Of a stretch of DNA of 20,462 bases, positions 11,601 to 20,310 are shown piece after piece. Numbering within the stretch: the first letter of the stretch is position 1; each line of letters begins with the position of its first letter. The position numbers were made by a program, and so were the translations under genes. The stretch comes from Smittium culicis (Eukaryota > Kickxellomycota > Harpellomycetes > Harpellales > Legeriomycetaceae). The stretch covers positions 1 to 20,462 of the forward strand of contig LSSN01001963.1 in assembly GCA_001970855.1 (NCBI GenBank), given 5' to 3'. The notes under the pieces were generated by a model. The model was not told the origin of the DNA. It was given only the letters and a program-made list of their open reading frames with translations, and made no database searches.

Positions 11601-13182
11601 CTGTGGGGTAGACATCGGAGCACCAGACAAAGATTCAGACTTTCCTGACTTTAAAAAGTTTAAGCGATCAATTATATAGGCATTTTTAGGGTCTAGTTGA
11701 CTGGCATGATAGTAGGCGTCTATAGCATCAGCAGTTTGGCTATTACACGCTTCATATAGTGTCCCAAGGTTAAACCAGACTTCCCTGTTGACTGGATCAA
11801 GTTTAATCGATCTAGAGTAAGCGTCCAAAGAATCTCTAAATTGGTTGATTTGGAAGTAGAGGACTCCAATAGAGCACCAGTATATTGGATTTGTGGGTTC
11901 GCAGTAGACAGCTTTTTGGTAAGCTTCATATGCGCTATTATAATGTTTTAAAAGCATTTCACATCTTCCAAGAATGTACCAAGCTTGTGGGTCAGCCTTA
12001 TCAGCTTTAGTAGATCTTGATAGATATCTGAAAGCGTTGTCGGGGTTGTACAAGTCAAAATCAGGTTTCATAAAAAGCATACCTATGTGTAGAAGAGCCT
12101 TTCCATGATTCGGATCGTCAGTTAAGATGCGTTTGTAAGCATTAAGAGCGAGGTCATTCTCGCCCTGAAGCTCATGGACGTTGCCAATTTGAAACCAAAC
12201 GTCATTTTCATTTAGTGGTTTTGGGGGTGAGTTAAGGATGTATTTAAAACAGTCAAGACTGTCTTTATATCTTTGCTGGCACTTATGTATTATTCCTAGA
12301 CGGAAGTATATTTCATTGGACTTTTCAAATTTGGGATCCATCTGCATTACAGCAATAAAAGCTTCTTCTGCGCTATCATATGCATTGTAGCACTCATATA
12401 ATATACCAATTCCATACCAAAGCTTTGGATCTTTAGTGTCAGATATGTGGTTAAGGGCTTGCTGGTATGCTTGGTAGGTTTTGGGAAGATCTCCAACCAT
12501 AAGATAGCAATGACCCAAAGCACCCCAAGTTTCGCCATTGGATCCATCTATGCTAATAATTCTTTGGTACATTTCTATTGCCTATGAAAAAGAAGTAAAA
12601 TCTATAAGACCAGTAGTTATATAATTGTATTTAAAGAATGCGTACTTTTTTAATGTCTTCTTGCTGTCTGTATAACAGAGCCATCCTTTGGAGGGTCCTT
12701 AATGAATATGGGTTATGTTTTGGGGCGTTTTCATAAGCTTTAAGAGCCTGTTTATAATCACCCATACTTTCGGCCATTGATCCTAGTAAGTAAGGTTAAA
12801 GTATCTAGTTAGTTTAGGAAAATAAAAAAAAATTAGTTAGGTGATGAGGGATACCTATTTGATACCAAGCTTGTTCATCTAAAATGCTAAGTCTTTGAAT
12901 AGGCGTCATTTGGGGGCTATACCCAGGAGGGTTTGATCTCGCTGAGTAATTAGCAGATGGAGTGGCAACAGCGTTGTTGACATCTAGCGGTTGAGGGCCG
13001 TTTCTCAACATTGAAGCTTTCTGTATTGGAGTGGGCATGTTGTCTTGGATATTATTATACCCAGAGTTTGGGTTGTCGTGGTAGATGGACATATTATTAG
13101 AGTTATTATAAGCAACGTTAGATCTTATAGATGAGCTAATATGAGCTTTAGAATCAGCTTTAAAAGTGGGCTGTAGAGCCAT
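8613..13182 (-). CDS. CYC8: Cyc8/Ssn6 TPR transcriptional corepressor, three exons
   Basis: Orthologue of Cyc8/Ssn6, which in yeast joins the WD40 protein Tup1 and is brought to promoters by DNA-binding repressors; it acts in the nucleus. Coding exons on the minus strand are 13182-12855, 12782-12646 and 12581-8613 (1,477 residues). The splices rejoin TPR1 (WYQI|GSMAESMGDY) and TPR2 (EDIKK|AIEMYQR). Ten TPRs span residues about 103-457, the yeast number. The best-conserved parts are WGALGHCYLM (174-183), LWYGIGILYE (209-218) and NPIYWCSIGVLYFQINQFRD (386-405). The tail (about 467-1477) is disordered and rich in Ser, Asn, Pro, Tyr and Arg. Near its end is an acidic patch, EDGEVFEDDD. The tail lacks the long polyglutamine of yeast Cyc8. 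The start is the first ATG after an in-frame upstream stop. Exon 1 outside TPR1 (residues 1-100) is unconserved. G+C is higher than in the flanks, as expected for coding DNA in such a genome. Confidence 0.95.
12582..12645 (-). other. Intron 2 of CYC8 (64 nt, phase 0)
   Basis: On the minus strand it begins GTACGC and ends TTCTTTTTCATAG, with a pyrimidine-rich stretch before the acceptor. It falls between Lys155 and Ala156, inside TPR2 (EDIKK|AIEMYQ). Without splicing, the TPR array would lose its second repeat. Confidence 0.93.
12783..12854 (-). other. Intron 1 of CYC8 (72 nt, phase 1)
   Basis: On the minus strand it begins GTATCC and ends TTACTTACTAG. It splits the glycine codon G|GA between QI and SMAES in TPR1. 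It contains in-frame stops (for example TAA), so it must be removed to keep TPR1 whole. A CTAAAC/CTAACT pair about 25-35 nt before the acceptor is a plausible branch site. Confidence 0.93.
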
Positions 13183-13380
13183 TAAAAAAACCCAGTTTAA
13201 AAATTACGCTAACTTTTTATATTATTAATAGTATATTTGAAAGGCTAAACCAATAGGTAAATCCAGGTAAGAAAAAGAGTAAAAGTTAAAATTAGCCAAG
13301 AAGAGTTATGAAATAGATGTTGAAAAGTAAGCTTTCTATAAATAAGTGGTAGCAAAAGTGTGTTAGGGAATCTAATAAAC

Positions 13381-13402
13381 AGGGGGAAGGAGAGAAGAGA
13401 GG
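13381..13402 (-). promoter_or_regulatory. CT-rich tract in CYC8 upstream region
   Basis: A 22-base all-purine run on the plus strand, so CT-rich on the gene's coding strand, 200 bp before the ATG and downstream of the TATA-like element. Pyrimidine-rich blocks next to transcription starts are common in fungal promoters. It is assigned by position and composition only. Confidence 0.4.
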
Positions 13403-13452
13403 CAAAAAAAAAGAAATGGGAAATTATTTATGTTTAAGAAAATTTTATTCTA

Positions 13453-13460
13453 CTTATATA
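13453..13460 (-). promoter_or_regulatory. TATA-like element for CYC8
   Basis: Minus-strand TATATAAG, about 270 bp upstream of the start codon and about 50 bp upstream of the CT-rich tract. The order TATA, CT block, ATG is plausible for this gene. In DNA this A+T-rich the match could arise by chance. Confidence 0.3.
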
Positions 13461-13698
13461 GCAAAAATATATTGGAAGGAAAAGTAAAAAAAATAAACAT
13501 TGGAGATAAAATTAATGGATATTGGACGCGGAGGTTACACAGACAGAATCAGGTCAAACAAAGGGCTACGGTATTTTAGGCACCTCATACATTTGCATAT
13601 CTTTGCGAGATAATAATGATTAGCTTTTAGTGATGGGAATTACAAATCTGGAAAATCCTAAATGTAATTTCAGAGCACAAAAGTCGTTTTGGGTATAT

Positions 13699-13706
13699 TG
13701 ACGTAA
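13699..13706. promoter_or_regulatory. CRE-like bZIP site TGACGTAA
   Basis: TGACGTAA matches the ATF/CREB-type half-site variant. It lies 517 bp upstream of the CYC8 start codon and is one of three ACGTAA-containing octamers in 600 bp. No binding evidence beyond sequence. Confidence 0.35.
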
Positions 13707-13911
13707 AATTGGCATAATTGAGTAATTGTCCAAAATAATTATTTATTCGACTTTTCCGGCCTAATTGTTTTCTGGTATTTATAAATTCGCGCAGTTATTT
13801 TATTTACAAATTTGCCAAACTTTACGTGTATTAGAATTTCACTGTACAATCTCCCCATTTTTCATCACGTTTATCTATGTTTCACAATTAGTAATATATT
13901 TAAATGCGGAT

Positions 13912-13919
13912 TTACGTAA
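13912..13919. promoter_or_regulatory. Palindromic bZIP site TTACGTAA
   Basis: A perfect palindrome of the kind bound by fungal Yap/Pap1-type and related bZIP factors. The same octamer recurs at 14287. It is rare by base composition in a 1.5-kb interval. Confidence 0.4.
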
Positions 13920-14286
13920 TGTACGCGATAGAAACTAATCTGTTATCCTGTTTGGAAAAGCGAATGTGGTAATCGCTTATTTGGAATTATCTTGTTGGCA
14001 TTTTAGGCTTAATTTTGCTGCTTTACTGATTCGTCTAATATCTATTGTTAGTCAATTACTAATTTGTCGATTATTTTCTTCTGGGAGTTTGCGTCTATGT
14101 AGCACTAAAGTCGAAAATTGAAGCGATACGCTGACACAATCTTTCTTTTTTGCTTAAGCTCTGTTTGCTTCTTCCGCGCACACCCAGTATCGCCGATTCC
14201 TATTCACCCGCTTTGCTTACATTTTTGAGCATATAATATATTTCCGCTTCTGAGATTGCCAATATATGCAATAAACTAACCTCAGT

Positions 14287-14294
14287 TTACGTAA
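14287..14294. promoter_or_regulatory. Palindromic bZIP site TTACGTAA (second copy)
   Basis: Second perfect TTACGTAA, 375 bp from the first, both followed by AT-rich sequence then CG (TACGCG, TTCGCA). It lies about 1.1 kb from the CYC8 start codon and about 40 bp before a plus-strand TATATATA. It could therefore serve either CYC8 or an unrecognised rightward transcript. Confidence 0.35.
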
Positions 14295-14804
14295 TTTTCG
14301 CAATCAATAGAGTACGCATCAAGCGTAAAGTATATATAGCTAGCTACATACAGTTTATTTTATCCTCTTTAATATAAACATTGGGGATACCTGCATATCA
14401 CTCTCTATCCCATCGTTTCTCCATTAATAACAATACATTCCGCCTGCTAATTTCATTAAATGCACTTTCTGCGCCAGCTCGTGTAAATAGCGATATATCA
14501 GCTTTCATCCTCATTCCCTCAATCCTTTCTGCTAATCTATTCCACGAGTAATGGTTCTACATTTCTACTGCTGGCCCAATAGCAATCCTTGAATTTTAAT
14601 CTCGATTATTATTCGTGGAATTGTTGTCTCAATTTAATCTAACTAGTTGATGACTTCGATTGTGGATCTATTGCACAAATTTTAAAATTAGAAGTGGTAA
14701 GCCAATCCCCGCTTACCCAGCAAGTTCATTTGAAGCTCCCTTATTATGTTCCATTACAAAAAAAATAGCAAAACCCTGGTATTTCAACAAGCACATTCTC
14801 TAAA

Positions 14805-14993
14805 CCCTTTCCCGTCCACCATTCTTTAAATAAATTAAATTTATGATTCGTTTATGATTTATAAGTAAATTTATTATTTGCTGTTATTCAACAAAAATCC
14901 AATAAATATTAAGTTCTCGGAGCTTAAGTATTTTAATTGAGCACAGTTGGCTATATCTGGTGGGCCAAAAATAGTCTACCACCCGGGAAAGGG
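14805..14993 (+). mobile_element. Family-1 (piggyBac-type) MITE, copy A
   Basis: A 189-bp nonautonomous element with 10-bp perfect terminal inverted repeats, CCCTTTCCCG at 14805 and CGGGAAAGGG ending at 14993. TTAA follows at 14994-14997 and the mutated TAAA precedes at 14801-14804. A TTAA target and CCYT-type ends are hallmarks of piggyBac-superfamily transposons. The interior is noncoding. This copy defines plus orientation for the family, with ATTCTTTAAA near the left end and AATAGTCTACC near the right. Confidence 0.88.
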
Positions 14994-14997
14994 TTAA

Positions 14998-15468
14998 AGT
15001 TTGAGCCATTTGATAAAAATTTAAGACAATCTACATTTCTTATCACTAATGTTTATTGGCTGTACAACCCAACTAATAATCGAATAGTTTCACAAACAAA
15101 GTCTTTTTTGTTTGTTTGATCTTCACAAGTATAGATAGTTAAATTAGCTTTTATATAGATTAAAGCTCATTGTTAAATATGCGCTTCAAAGTAAATCATT
15201 ACGCCACGCCTAATCCAAAACATTAGTTCCTCAAATTTCCGTCTAATTACGGTACCTTATATTATTAGTTTATACTTATCTAGAGTCTTTTTCACGATAA
15301 GTAATCACAAATATTTTCGCCTACAGAAAAGCATAGCATCAAATCATTAATGTTTCAAATATAAGCAACTGGCCATCACTGTTGCATTAGAATCAAAAAC
15401 AAACAAAATTTTAAAAAACACTCGCCAGTTTGATTTTGCTCTGAAAATTCCCCTTTATTCTGAAATAA
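14998..15468. other. Spacer between MITE copies A and E
   Basis: About 470 bp with no gene and no full repeat copy. A small inverted repeat of CAAACAAAG and TTTGTTTG type lies near 15091-15117. Confidence 0.5.
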
Positions 15469-15658
15469 GCCTTTTCTGTCCAACATTCTTTAAAATATCA
15501 AGTTTGTTTATTCGTTAAAAATTTATAATTAAACTTATTATTTGCTTCATTTCTAAGCTAAACCAATACCTATTTGTGACTCGGGATTATACTATGATTA
15601 TTTAATACATTTGGCTAAATTTTTGTAGATCTATAAACGCCTACCGCATGAGAAAGGG
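15469..15658 (+). mobile_element. Family-1 MITE, copy E, diverged
   Basis: A 190-bp copy in the same orientation as A. It begins GCCTTTTCTGTCCAACATTC then TTTAAA, contains CTTATTATTTGC and CTCGGGATTATACTATG, and ends CGCCTACCGCATGAGAAAGGG. Both termini and the flanking TTAA (now ATAA and GTAT) carry substitutions, so it is among the older copies. Confidence 0.75.
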
Positions 15659-15813
15659 GTATACAATCAAATAAAAAAGAAATTCCCATTATAAACTACG
15701 TAATTAATATTAATGTCAACCGTAATTTGTAATATCAACCTATTTATTTTTTACATAATCTAATTATATGCTCAACTAAAACAAGATAGATATAAATAAA
15801 AAAAATTTTTTTA

Positions 15814-16002
15814 CCCTTTCACTGGGGGTAAACTATTCTTGACCGACAAAATATAACCAGTTATGCTTAGTTAAAATTCTTTAATTTTGAGACTTTAAAA
15901 ATTATTGGTTTATTGAAATAAAACAGCAAATAATAGATCTGCTTACATATCATCAACGAATAAATAAATTCGATTTTTTAAAGAGCGTTGGACGGGAAAG
16001 GG
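15814..16002 (-). mobile_element. Family-1 MITE, copy C
   Basis: A 189-bp element in reverse orientation, starting CCCTTTCACTGGGGGTAAAC and ending GTTGGACGGGAAAGGG. TTAA follows at 16003-16006 and TTTA precedes. It lies only 155 bp from copy E in the opposite orientation, so a transcript through both could form a long imperfect hairpin. Confidence 0.87.
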
Positions 16003-16197
16003 TTAAAACATTCTTCCTCCGCTATTCATGTTGTTCAGTGCCAAAAAAAGTCAAGCCTCGTTTATAAAAATACATTTATTTTATACAGTACGATTATATA
16101 AACTATTTCCTAATAATGTTAAATATCGAAATAACATAAACCTGATAAATAAAATATAAATCATTATACGTCAATACTATAGTATTTAGTCAATTAA

Positions 16198-16387
16198 CCC
16201 TTTCCCGCGCGGTAGACTGTTTTTGATCTAGAAAATATAGCCAACAGTTTTCAATTAAAATAATTTAATTCCGAGGCTTTAAGAAGTATTGGTATATTAT
16301 AAATTAACAGCAAATAGTCAATTTTATTAGTAATCATAAACGAATCAATAAATTCATTTTTTTCAAAGTGTGTTGGACGGGAAAGGA
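16198..16387 (-). mobile_element. Family-1 MITE, copy B, intact TTAA on both sides
   Basis: A 190-bp element flanked by TTAA at 16194-16197 and 16388-16391. Ends are CCCTTTCCCGCGCGGTAGAC and GTTGGACGGGAAAGGA. The two identical TTAA copies directly show the piggyBac-type target duplication. Confidence 0.92.
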
Positions 16388-16661
16388 TTAAATATTCAAA
16401 GAGTATACAGATATAATCACCAAAATCATAACCTAGAATTCTAAGTTTTTATGTAAACCTACTTCACTAAAAGTGAAATTACTTGTAATTGCCTCTTAAT
16501 TGAGCTACTTTTCAACTGCTTCATTTCTGATTCATAGCAAAAAATTCTAGAACTTATCTGAACTACCAAGTGAACCGTGAATGTATTAAATGAACTTGAA
16601 AATTTCTAATAAAAAATATTTTTCAGTTACTAAATATGTGTAACAATGCTAAAAATATATT

Positions 16662-16850
16662 TGAGAGATTATTTCGAGGAGCGAAATTTTTACTATTAAG
16701 TTTTTCCTAATTAATTGCATTACATTTATTTTTTTATACTTTAGAAAATATCATCGAATAGCTACTTGATACAGCCAATAGCTTTATCTAGTAAAATAAG
16801 CAAATAATATTCCCAAGAACACAAGTTCTGCTTCCCATAATAGTATCCCA
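16662..16850 (+). mobile_element. Family-2 MITE, 189 bp
   Basis: The left end is TGAGAGATTATTTCGAGGAG then CGAA. The right end, read inward, is TGGGATACTATTATGGGAAG then CAGAA; the two agree at most positions over about 25 bp. The internal block AGCTACTTGATACAGCCAAT is shared with the copies at 17580, 6816 and 18067. The flanking dinucleotides are TT and TT rather than the TA seen at the other copies. Noncoding. Confidence 0.8.
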
Positions 16851-17579
16851 TTTATAGTTAATAAAGAAATTTACTTTAATCCAATATTTATTTATTTTAA
16901 TACAAGAAAGGCTTTAACTCCGAAAATAATAAACTTTAATCTTTGTTTTGGTATAAAATATGATATTTTTTATATATAAATTCAATATTTGCTTTTACAA
17001 GATTCTAAAAAAAAATTCAATTAAAATATAAATTTCACAAATAATAAGTTGAAACTTGGTAAAAATTTCATTTTAAAAATGAGAAATGATTTAAGGTGGC
17101 TTATATTCATCATAATGTAACTTACGAAACAATGAAGATAAAATAGTCAAAGGGGTTAGGTGGATACGCCCTAAAAATAAAAGTAAATTATGTTCTATAA
17201 TTTCACGATGGAAAAAATTGCAATTTCTTTCTTTTTTCAATCAAAAAAGAATTTATACTTTTTACTTATATTTACCCCTGCATTTAATTCAATCAAAAAA
17301 ATATATATTTAGTGTTACTCATATGGGAAATTCTGAAAAAAGAAAGCACTTTTTTTAACCTAAAATCATTGGACCAACTATTTATAGTATATAATAATTA
17401 TTGGCTGAATTGGAAAGTCATTTCGACATTTCTGTTTATTTATCTCATTTTGAAATTTTTATGCGCTAAATATACATAAATATATGTGTGGTTTTTCTAT
17501 TGGGTAATATTTGGGTATAAAATTTTATAAACTGTAACTCTTACTGCATAAAATTTCTCTTTGTAAATAATCCCTCATA
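16851..17579. other. AT-rich spacer with one unpaired family-2-like end
   Basis: No gene was found. TATGGGAAATTCTG at 17323 resembles a family-2 left end preceded by TA, but I could not find a convincing right end about 190 bp away. It may be a solo remnant. Confidence 0.4.
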
Positions 17580-17965
17580 TGGGAGATTATTTCGAGGAGT
17601 GGAACTTTTCAAATCAAAAATTTCTTGCTTACAAACGTCAATTTTAGCTTTAACTCTTTCCCGTTCAACACTCTATAAAAAAATTGATTTATTGATTCGT
17701 TTATGATTTATAAGTATATTTATTATTTGCTGCTATTCTACAACTAACCAATTATTCTAAAGGCCTCGGAATTATGTTACATTTAATGAATCTAATTTGC
17801 TAAATTTGGTAGATCAAAAAAGGTCTACTGCCCGTGAAAGGGTTAAATCTTTTTAGAAAATAGCATATAATGATTTAGTCGATACAGCCAATAACTTATC
17901 CTAATTCATATTAGCAAATAGAATATTCCAAAAAAAATAGTTCCGCTTTCCCTAAGAATGCCCCA
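17580..17965 (+). mobile_element. Family-2 MITE split by a nested family-1 MITE
   Basis: Left part 17580-17653 (TGGGAGATTATTTCGAGGAG then TGGAAC) and right part 17843-17965 (GATACAGCCAATAACTTATC and TAGTTCCGCTTTCCC, ending GAATGCCCCA). TA flanks both outer ends at 17578-17579 and 17966-17967. Removing the 193 bp of inserted element plus one TTAA leaves 193 bp, the normal family length. This shows the two halves are one element interrupted after it had inserted. Confidence 0.85.
17654..17842 (+). mobile_element. Family-1 MITE, copy D, nested in a family-2 MITE
   Basis: A 189-bp element between TTAA at 17650-17653 and TTAA at 17843-17846. It begins CTCTTTCCCGTTCAACACTC and ends TACTGCCCGTGAAAGGG. 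Same orientation as copy A. It sits inside the family-2 element at 17580, so it arrived later than that element. Confidence 0.92.
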
Positions 17966-18066
17966 TATATAAATCATTTTCATTCTCTAATATTTTTAAA
18001 AGTGTAATACAAAATTTTTATTCGATAAAAACAAAAGAATTGATTCGGAAAAATATAATCATTATA

Positions 18067-18410
18067 TGGGAGATTCTTTATGAAGGAGCCATTTAATATT
18101 AATATGTGTTACAGTGCATAAAAAATTAATGACCAATGAGCAAAGTCAATTACTTTTGGTAAAATAAATTCCGAATTTTCCCTCTCAGGGGCGGTAGGTC
18201 ATTTTTGTCCTTTTTAAGATTTTGTTATAGCGCAAGGTAGTTCAAAAAAAAAGCCTACTAAAATTAATTTTTATTATTTATTTTGAAACTTTCTTCGCTT
18301 AAATTTTATTTCTTTTAAAAGCAAATCAAATAGTTATTTAATTAGCCAATAGAATTCTAACGATAAAAATATAAAAAATCTTTCCAAGCTATTATAGAAT
18401 TTAAATATCA
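18067..18410 (+). mobile_element. Family-2 MITE, probably also interrupted
   Basis: The left end TGGGAGATTCTTTATGAAGG at 18067 is preceded by TA. The right-half block TAGTTATTTAATTAGCCAAT near 18330 matches TAGCTACTTGATACAGCCAA of the 16662 copy. The right end GAATTTAAATATCA stops at 18410, followed by TA. The excess length of roughly 150 bp is explained by a truncated family-1 element starting at 18180. The right end is weaker than in other copies. Confidence 0.5.
18180..18330 (-). mobile_element. Truncated or diverged family-1 MITE, copy G
   Basis: CCCTCTCAGGGGCGGTAGGT then CATTTTTGTCC resembles the start of copy B (CCCTTTCCCGCGCGGTAGAC then TGTTTTTGATC). The remainder diverges quickly and no CGGGAAAGGG end or TTAA was found, so the right boundary is approximate. 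It lies within the family-2 element beginning at 18067. Confidence 0.4.
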
Positions 18411-19021
18411 TATATAGCTAATTGCAGCTAATTACAGCAAAGGAAAAAAAAATGATCAGAAATTTTCTTGGGTATAATGCTGAGACTATAAAAATCAAAT
18501 CTTACTGCAAAATATAAGCACTAATTGATTAAAAAATATTTTGTTTTTAAAGACATGTATAGCTGTAAAATCTTATAAGAAAATTTGTTGATATTAAAAT
18601 TAGTTTTTTACTTGAGTGTATTTATCATAGAATAAATGAAAATGATAATTATAGCTATATATATAAAGATTGATATAAATATCATAAAATTTTTTTTAAA
18701 AGAATGCCATGATAAAATAAAAATATGTATTTATATAAATTTGAAAAAAAATTCCTTCAAGATGATAATATTAAATACAATATATAATCTAAGTTAGGTT
18801 TGATAAAATTAATTGCAATAATGATTCAAGTTGGCACTAATTAAATCAAACCAAATGAAAAACTTTATACAGCACTTTTAATTTATAAATTAAATTTTAT
18901 ATCCGTTTTCAATCCGATAATTTAAGTGGAGAAGCAGATTTTTTTTCGTTAACGCTTAATATTGGATCTTTATTAAACCAGCATTCTGAATAATATTTTA
19001 ATTATTTATTTTGACCATACA

Positions 19022-19213
19022 TGTAAGATTCTTTGAAGGTTCAGACTTTTTTCTATTAAAATATTCCTTCGATTTAAATCCCTCTACAACTAAAATTTAT
19101 TTATGATATACTTTAACTGGATTAAATACCTTTTTCATTAAATCAGGTGAATGATTATTAAAATTAATGATTTCATGAGTAAAAAATTACCTCTCGTTCT
19201 AATAACCTCTCTT
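19022..19213 (+). mobile_element. Possible decayed family-2 MITE
   Basis: TGTAAGATTCTTTGAAGGTT then CAGACTTTTTTCTATTAAAA resembles the left end of the copy at 6579 (TTAGAAATTATTTCATGAGC then GGAGCTTTTTCTATCAAAA). A weak right end (CTAATAACCTCTCTTT, then ATATAT) lies at the expected 192 bp. The internal GATACAGCCAAT block is not clearly preserved. Confidence 0.35.
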
Positions 19214-20310
19214 TATATATAAATATTATTATCAATTTAATTAATACTCTATACTAATGTTAACTCATCAAATAAAATTTTTTATTAATTTTTTTTAGGT
19301 ATTAGATTTTTATTTAATTCCTTTCGTCTAGTTGTTTATTTTATTTTTTATTATAAATTTTCGTTTATACTATTCATTTTTAGCTAAATAGCTATAAAAC
19401 CGATTTAAATCAATGTAAATTTAATTTTTAAAAACGGGTTAAACTATTTTCATATTTCAATATGAATAATTTTTTTAGAATTTTAATTTTTTGTAATAAG
19501 ATATAGCTGGAATAAATACTGATAGTACGTATATACTTGATTTAATATTTAATCAATAGGCCTATTTGTCATGCTAAGAGATGTTTAACAGCCACTATAA
19601 ATCCTTGATGTAGACCGAAACTTTAACAATTTATGTTTAGCTTTTTTTTATTAAATTGATAGATTGGCGAATTCTGGAGAGATAAATCCATCATTTTTTT
19701 GTTTTTTTTTGTCTATGATCTTGATAAAAATTAAAAAATTTTATTCATATAAAAGAATCTCTAAAATAATGTATATTATGTGGGGGGGGGATAAAGAAAA
19801 GTATGCTAAAAACCTTCAATAAGGCTCTTTTAAAGATAAGGGTTTTGATTTAGGCAAAATTGTAGTGTTTTATATTATTACACAACTGATCAAAAAGAAA
19901 ATAAATAGTGATCCTAAAAATAGAATTGCCATAACGAATAAAAAATCTGAACGATTTCAGAATAAAAAGATAACAGCTAGCATTTTTCTTATTTATCATT
20001 TTATAACTATAGTTTAAATATTCAAAAAAATATATAAGGGTAAGCTCTCCAAAAGAGCATCAACATTCTTTTTTCAAAAAACCTTTTCTTCATCCTAATT
20101 TAAAATATTAATATCATTTCTTTCAAAAATAAAATTAATATTTAAATAAGTTATAATATTACAGGGGGCATAAGAAAAAATTTTTTTCAAGAAATTGTAT
20201 CGTTTATTTGAATTATTATATTTATTATATATTATTATTGTTAAAATACCTAATTAAATCCTAGTAAAAGTTTTGGTTAAACTTTTTTCTTTTCTCCTAA
20301 GAGTGAAATA
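19214..20310. other. AT-rich intergenic DNA, no gene called
   Basis: About 1.1 kb. A plus-strand stretch at about 19820-20018 is free of stops for some 65 codons but lacks an ATG near its start and shows no motif. A G9 run sits at 19782-19790. Confidence 0.45.
19782..19790 (+). repeat. G9 homopolymer run
   Basis: Nine consecutive G after TATGT in strongly A+T-rich DNA, on the same strand as the G12 run at 2642. Confidence 0.85.

Larger units (their letters stand above)
13461..14800. other. Upstream region of CYC8, less A+T-rich, no ORF
   Basis: About 1.3 kb with visibly more G+C and CpG than the rest of the intergenic DNA. From about 14100 it is pyrimidine-rich on the plus strand (for example TCACTCTCTATCCCATCG near 14400). 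No open frame of useful length is present on either strand. It contains bZIP-type sites at 13699, 13912 and 14287 and a plus-strand TATATATA near 14333. It may be an extended promoter, a 5' UTR with an untranslated intron, or a noncoding transcription unit; I cannot tell which. Confidence 0.45.

Noticed and set aside
14937..15119. Plus-strand 60-codon frame
   Set aside because: It begins inside family-1 MITE copy A and runs across its end into unrelated flank, so it cannot be a conserved gene unit.
17324..17515. Possible extra family-2 MITE starting TGGGAAATTCTG
   Set aside because: The left end is suggestive and preceded by TA, but no right end or internal block was found at the expected distance.
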